From: CBDBJR01 sp965206445 | GTDB lineage: Bacteria; Pseudomonadota; Gammaproteobacteria; Arenicellales; Poriferihabitantaceae | Direction: 5' to 3' | Assembly (NCBI GenBank): GCA_965206445.1 | Contig: CBDBJR010000002.1 | Location: 1,364,001 to 1,428,000, forward strand | DNA: 64,000 bases | In this document: positions 63,086-64,000 of the stretch, in pieces | Layout: the number at the start of each line of letters is the position of its first letter | Position numbering within the stretch: position 1 is the stretch's first letter | The notes under the pieces: generated by a model | Told to the model about the DNA's origin: nothing | Databases searched by the model: none | What the model saw: the letters and a program-made list of their open reading frames with translations, nothing else | Made by a program: the position numbers and the translations under genes

Positions 63086-64000
63086 ATGCCAACCATATAC
63101 GACAACATTGCCGCCAGCCTGCTTGTCGGCCTCAAGCAGGCGCTGGCGGTGGCCAGGCGCGGTGACTTTTGTGTCGGCTATTTCAACCTGCGCGGCTGGC
63201 GCAGCATCTCAGACGATATTGCCGCGATCTCCGTCGAGCCGGGTACGCCCGCCTGTCGTTTGATTGTCGGCATGTCCGGCGATGCCACCCGGACGATTCG
63301 CGATCACTACAACCAGGCGCAGACAGAGACAACCCAGGCTGTCGTCGTCGAGCGCAAAAGAAGTTTTGCCGCATCGTTAATGCGGCAACTGACCTACGGC
63401 ATTCCGACCAATCAGGATCAAGAAGGGCTTGTCAAGCTGGCACAACAACTTCGCACCGAACGCCTCAAGGTCAGATTTTTTGGTCGCCACCCCCTACACG
63501 CAAAACTCTATCTGGCCCACCGGGACGACAAAATCAACCCCGTCATCGGCTATGTCGGCAGCAGCAATCTCACGCTGTCGGGGCTGGAAAAACAAGGGGA
63601 GCTCAACGTCGACGTGCTCGACCGGGACGCCGCCGAAAAACTCGCAGGCTGGTTTGAAGATCGATGGAACGACAAATGGTGCCTTGATATTTCAGCAGAA
63701 CTGGTAGACATCATCGAAAACGGCTGGCCCGGCGGCCCGATCGAGCCCTATGAAATCTATATCAAGGCCGCGTATGAGCTTTCCAAAGAAGCGATTGAAG
63801 GCGCGCGAGAATTCAAGGTGCCGGCGATTTTCGACCACGTTATGCTGGAGTTTCAAAAGCAGGCGGTATCCCTGGCCGCCGAACGCCTGAGCCGTCACAG
63901 CGGCGTCATCGTCGGCGACGTGGTGGGGCTTGGCAAGACGCTGGTGGCGAGCGCCGTCGCAAAAACGTTTCAGGAAGACCGCGGCGACAATGTTCTGGTG
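63086..64000 (+). CDS. PLD-domain/SNF2-type helicase, N-terminal part (runs off the window)
   Basis: ATG 63086; 305 codons open to the window end. A phospholipase-D-like nuclease domain comes first (LHAKLYLAHRDDKINPVIGY followed by VGSSNLTLSGL, an HKD-type motif), then the SNF2/DEAD-type ATP-binding loop GVIVGDVVGLGKTLVASAVA. Such proteins combine PLD nuclease and helicase domains and are often linked with phage resistance or DNA repair. The C-terminal helicase lobe is outside the window. First half of the HKD signature for a second monomer was not searched. Confidence 0.82.
   Translation, partial: MPTIYDNIAASLLVGLKQALAVARRGDFCVGYFNLRGWRSISDDIAAISVEPGTPACRLIVGMSGDATRTIRDHYNQAQTETTQAVVVERKRSFAASLMRQLTYGIPTNQDQEGLVKLAQQLRTERLKVRFFGRHPLHAKLYLAHRDDKINPVIGYVGSSNLTLSGLEKQGELNVDVLDRDAAEKLAGWFEDRWNDKWCLDISAELVDIIENGWPGGPIEPYEIYIKAAYELSKEAIEGAREFKVPAIFDHVMLEFQKQAVSLAAERLSRHSGVIVGDVVGLGKTLVASAVAKTFQEDRGDNVLV

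Overview
The window looks like a piece of a moderately GC-rich proteobacterial chromosome. A free-living or host-associated marine heterotroph, probably gammaproteobacterial, fits best; this is inferred from gene content only (sulfonate, polyamine, peptide, phosphonate and glycerol-phosphate uptake, several TRAP transporters, an fxsA remnant). No rRNA, tRNA or CRISPR array was recognised.

Layout: (1) 1-1894, the end of a PotGHI-type polyamine/amine ABC operon. (2) 1.99-17.06 kb, minus-strand genes: a methyltransferase, a sulfopropanediol (DHPS) locus with a TRAP transporter, a nadC remnant with a retropepsin-like protease, and a dpp/opp peptide ABC operon. (3) 17.3-21.3 kb, a TetR-Rieske fusion protein divergent from an FAD amine oxidase, then a metallophosphatase. 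(4) 21.4-31.4 kb, a defence-like island: transposase remnant, a coupled HEAT-repeat/nuclease-like gene pair, a 1561-aa HSP90-type-ATPase/NO VEIN protein and a truncated Fic gene. (5) 31.5-56.2 kb, mostly transport: MFS, DMT, phnDCE, TRAP with an isocitrate-lyase-family enzyme, a GlxA-type regulator, a polar amino-acid ABC with an enolase-superfamily enzyme, a putative haloacetate dehalogenase, ugpBAEC and a TAXI-TRAP pair. (6) 56.6-58.3 kb, a small AT-rich restriction-modification pair beside a broken fxsA. (7) 58.7-64 kb, LysE exporter, GNAT, gapA, pyk and the start of a PLD/SNF2 helicase.

The striking feature is how the window is assembled. Seven dispersed copies of a promoter-like repeat (TTGATT, exactly 17 bp, TATCCT or TATCTT, all on the minus strand) lie just upstream of gene blocks, five of them transporter or protease genes. 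On the far side of four copies lie short broken pieces of potI or of the metallophosphatase gene. Longer direct duplications of local sequence flank inserted blocks: 212 bp at 1760/17182, about 320 bp at 21.1/58.4 kb, and about 180-200 bp around gapA. A plausible reading is a conserved core (pot, Rieske fusion, amine oxidase, metallophosphatase, LysE, GNAT, pyk, helicase) into which cassettes were repeatedly inserted, each leaving a duplicated piece of target and several carrying the same promoter. Two substrate-binding-protein genes also have a degenerate second copy of their own 3' end directly downstream.

Functionally this is a scavenging region: high-affinity uptake for sulfonates, peptides, amines, phosphonate-like compounds, amino acids and glycerol phosphate, with a few dedicated catabolic enzymes, interrupted by defence genes.
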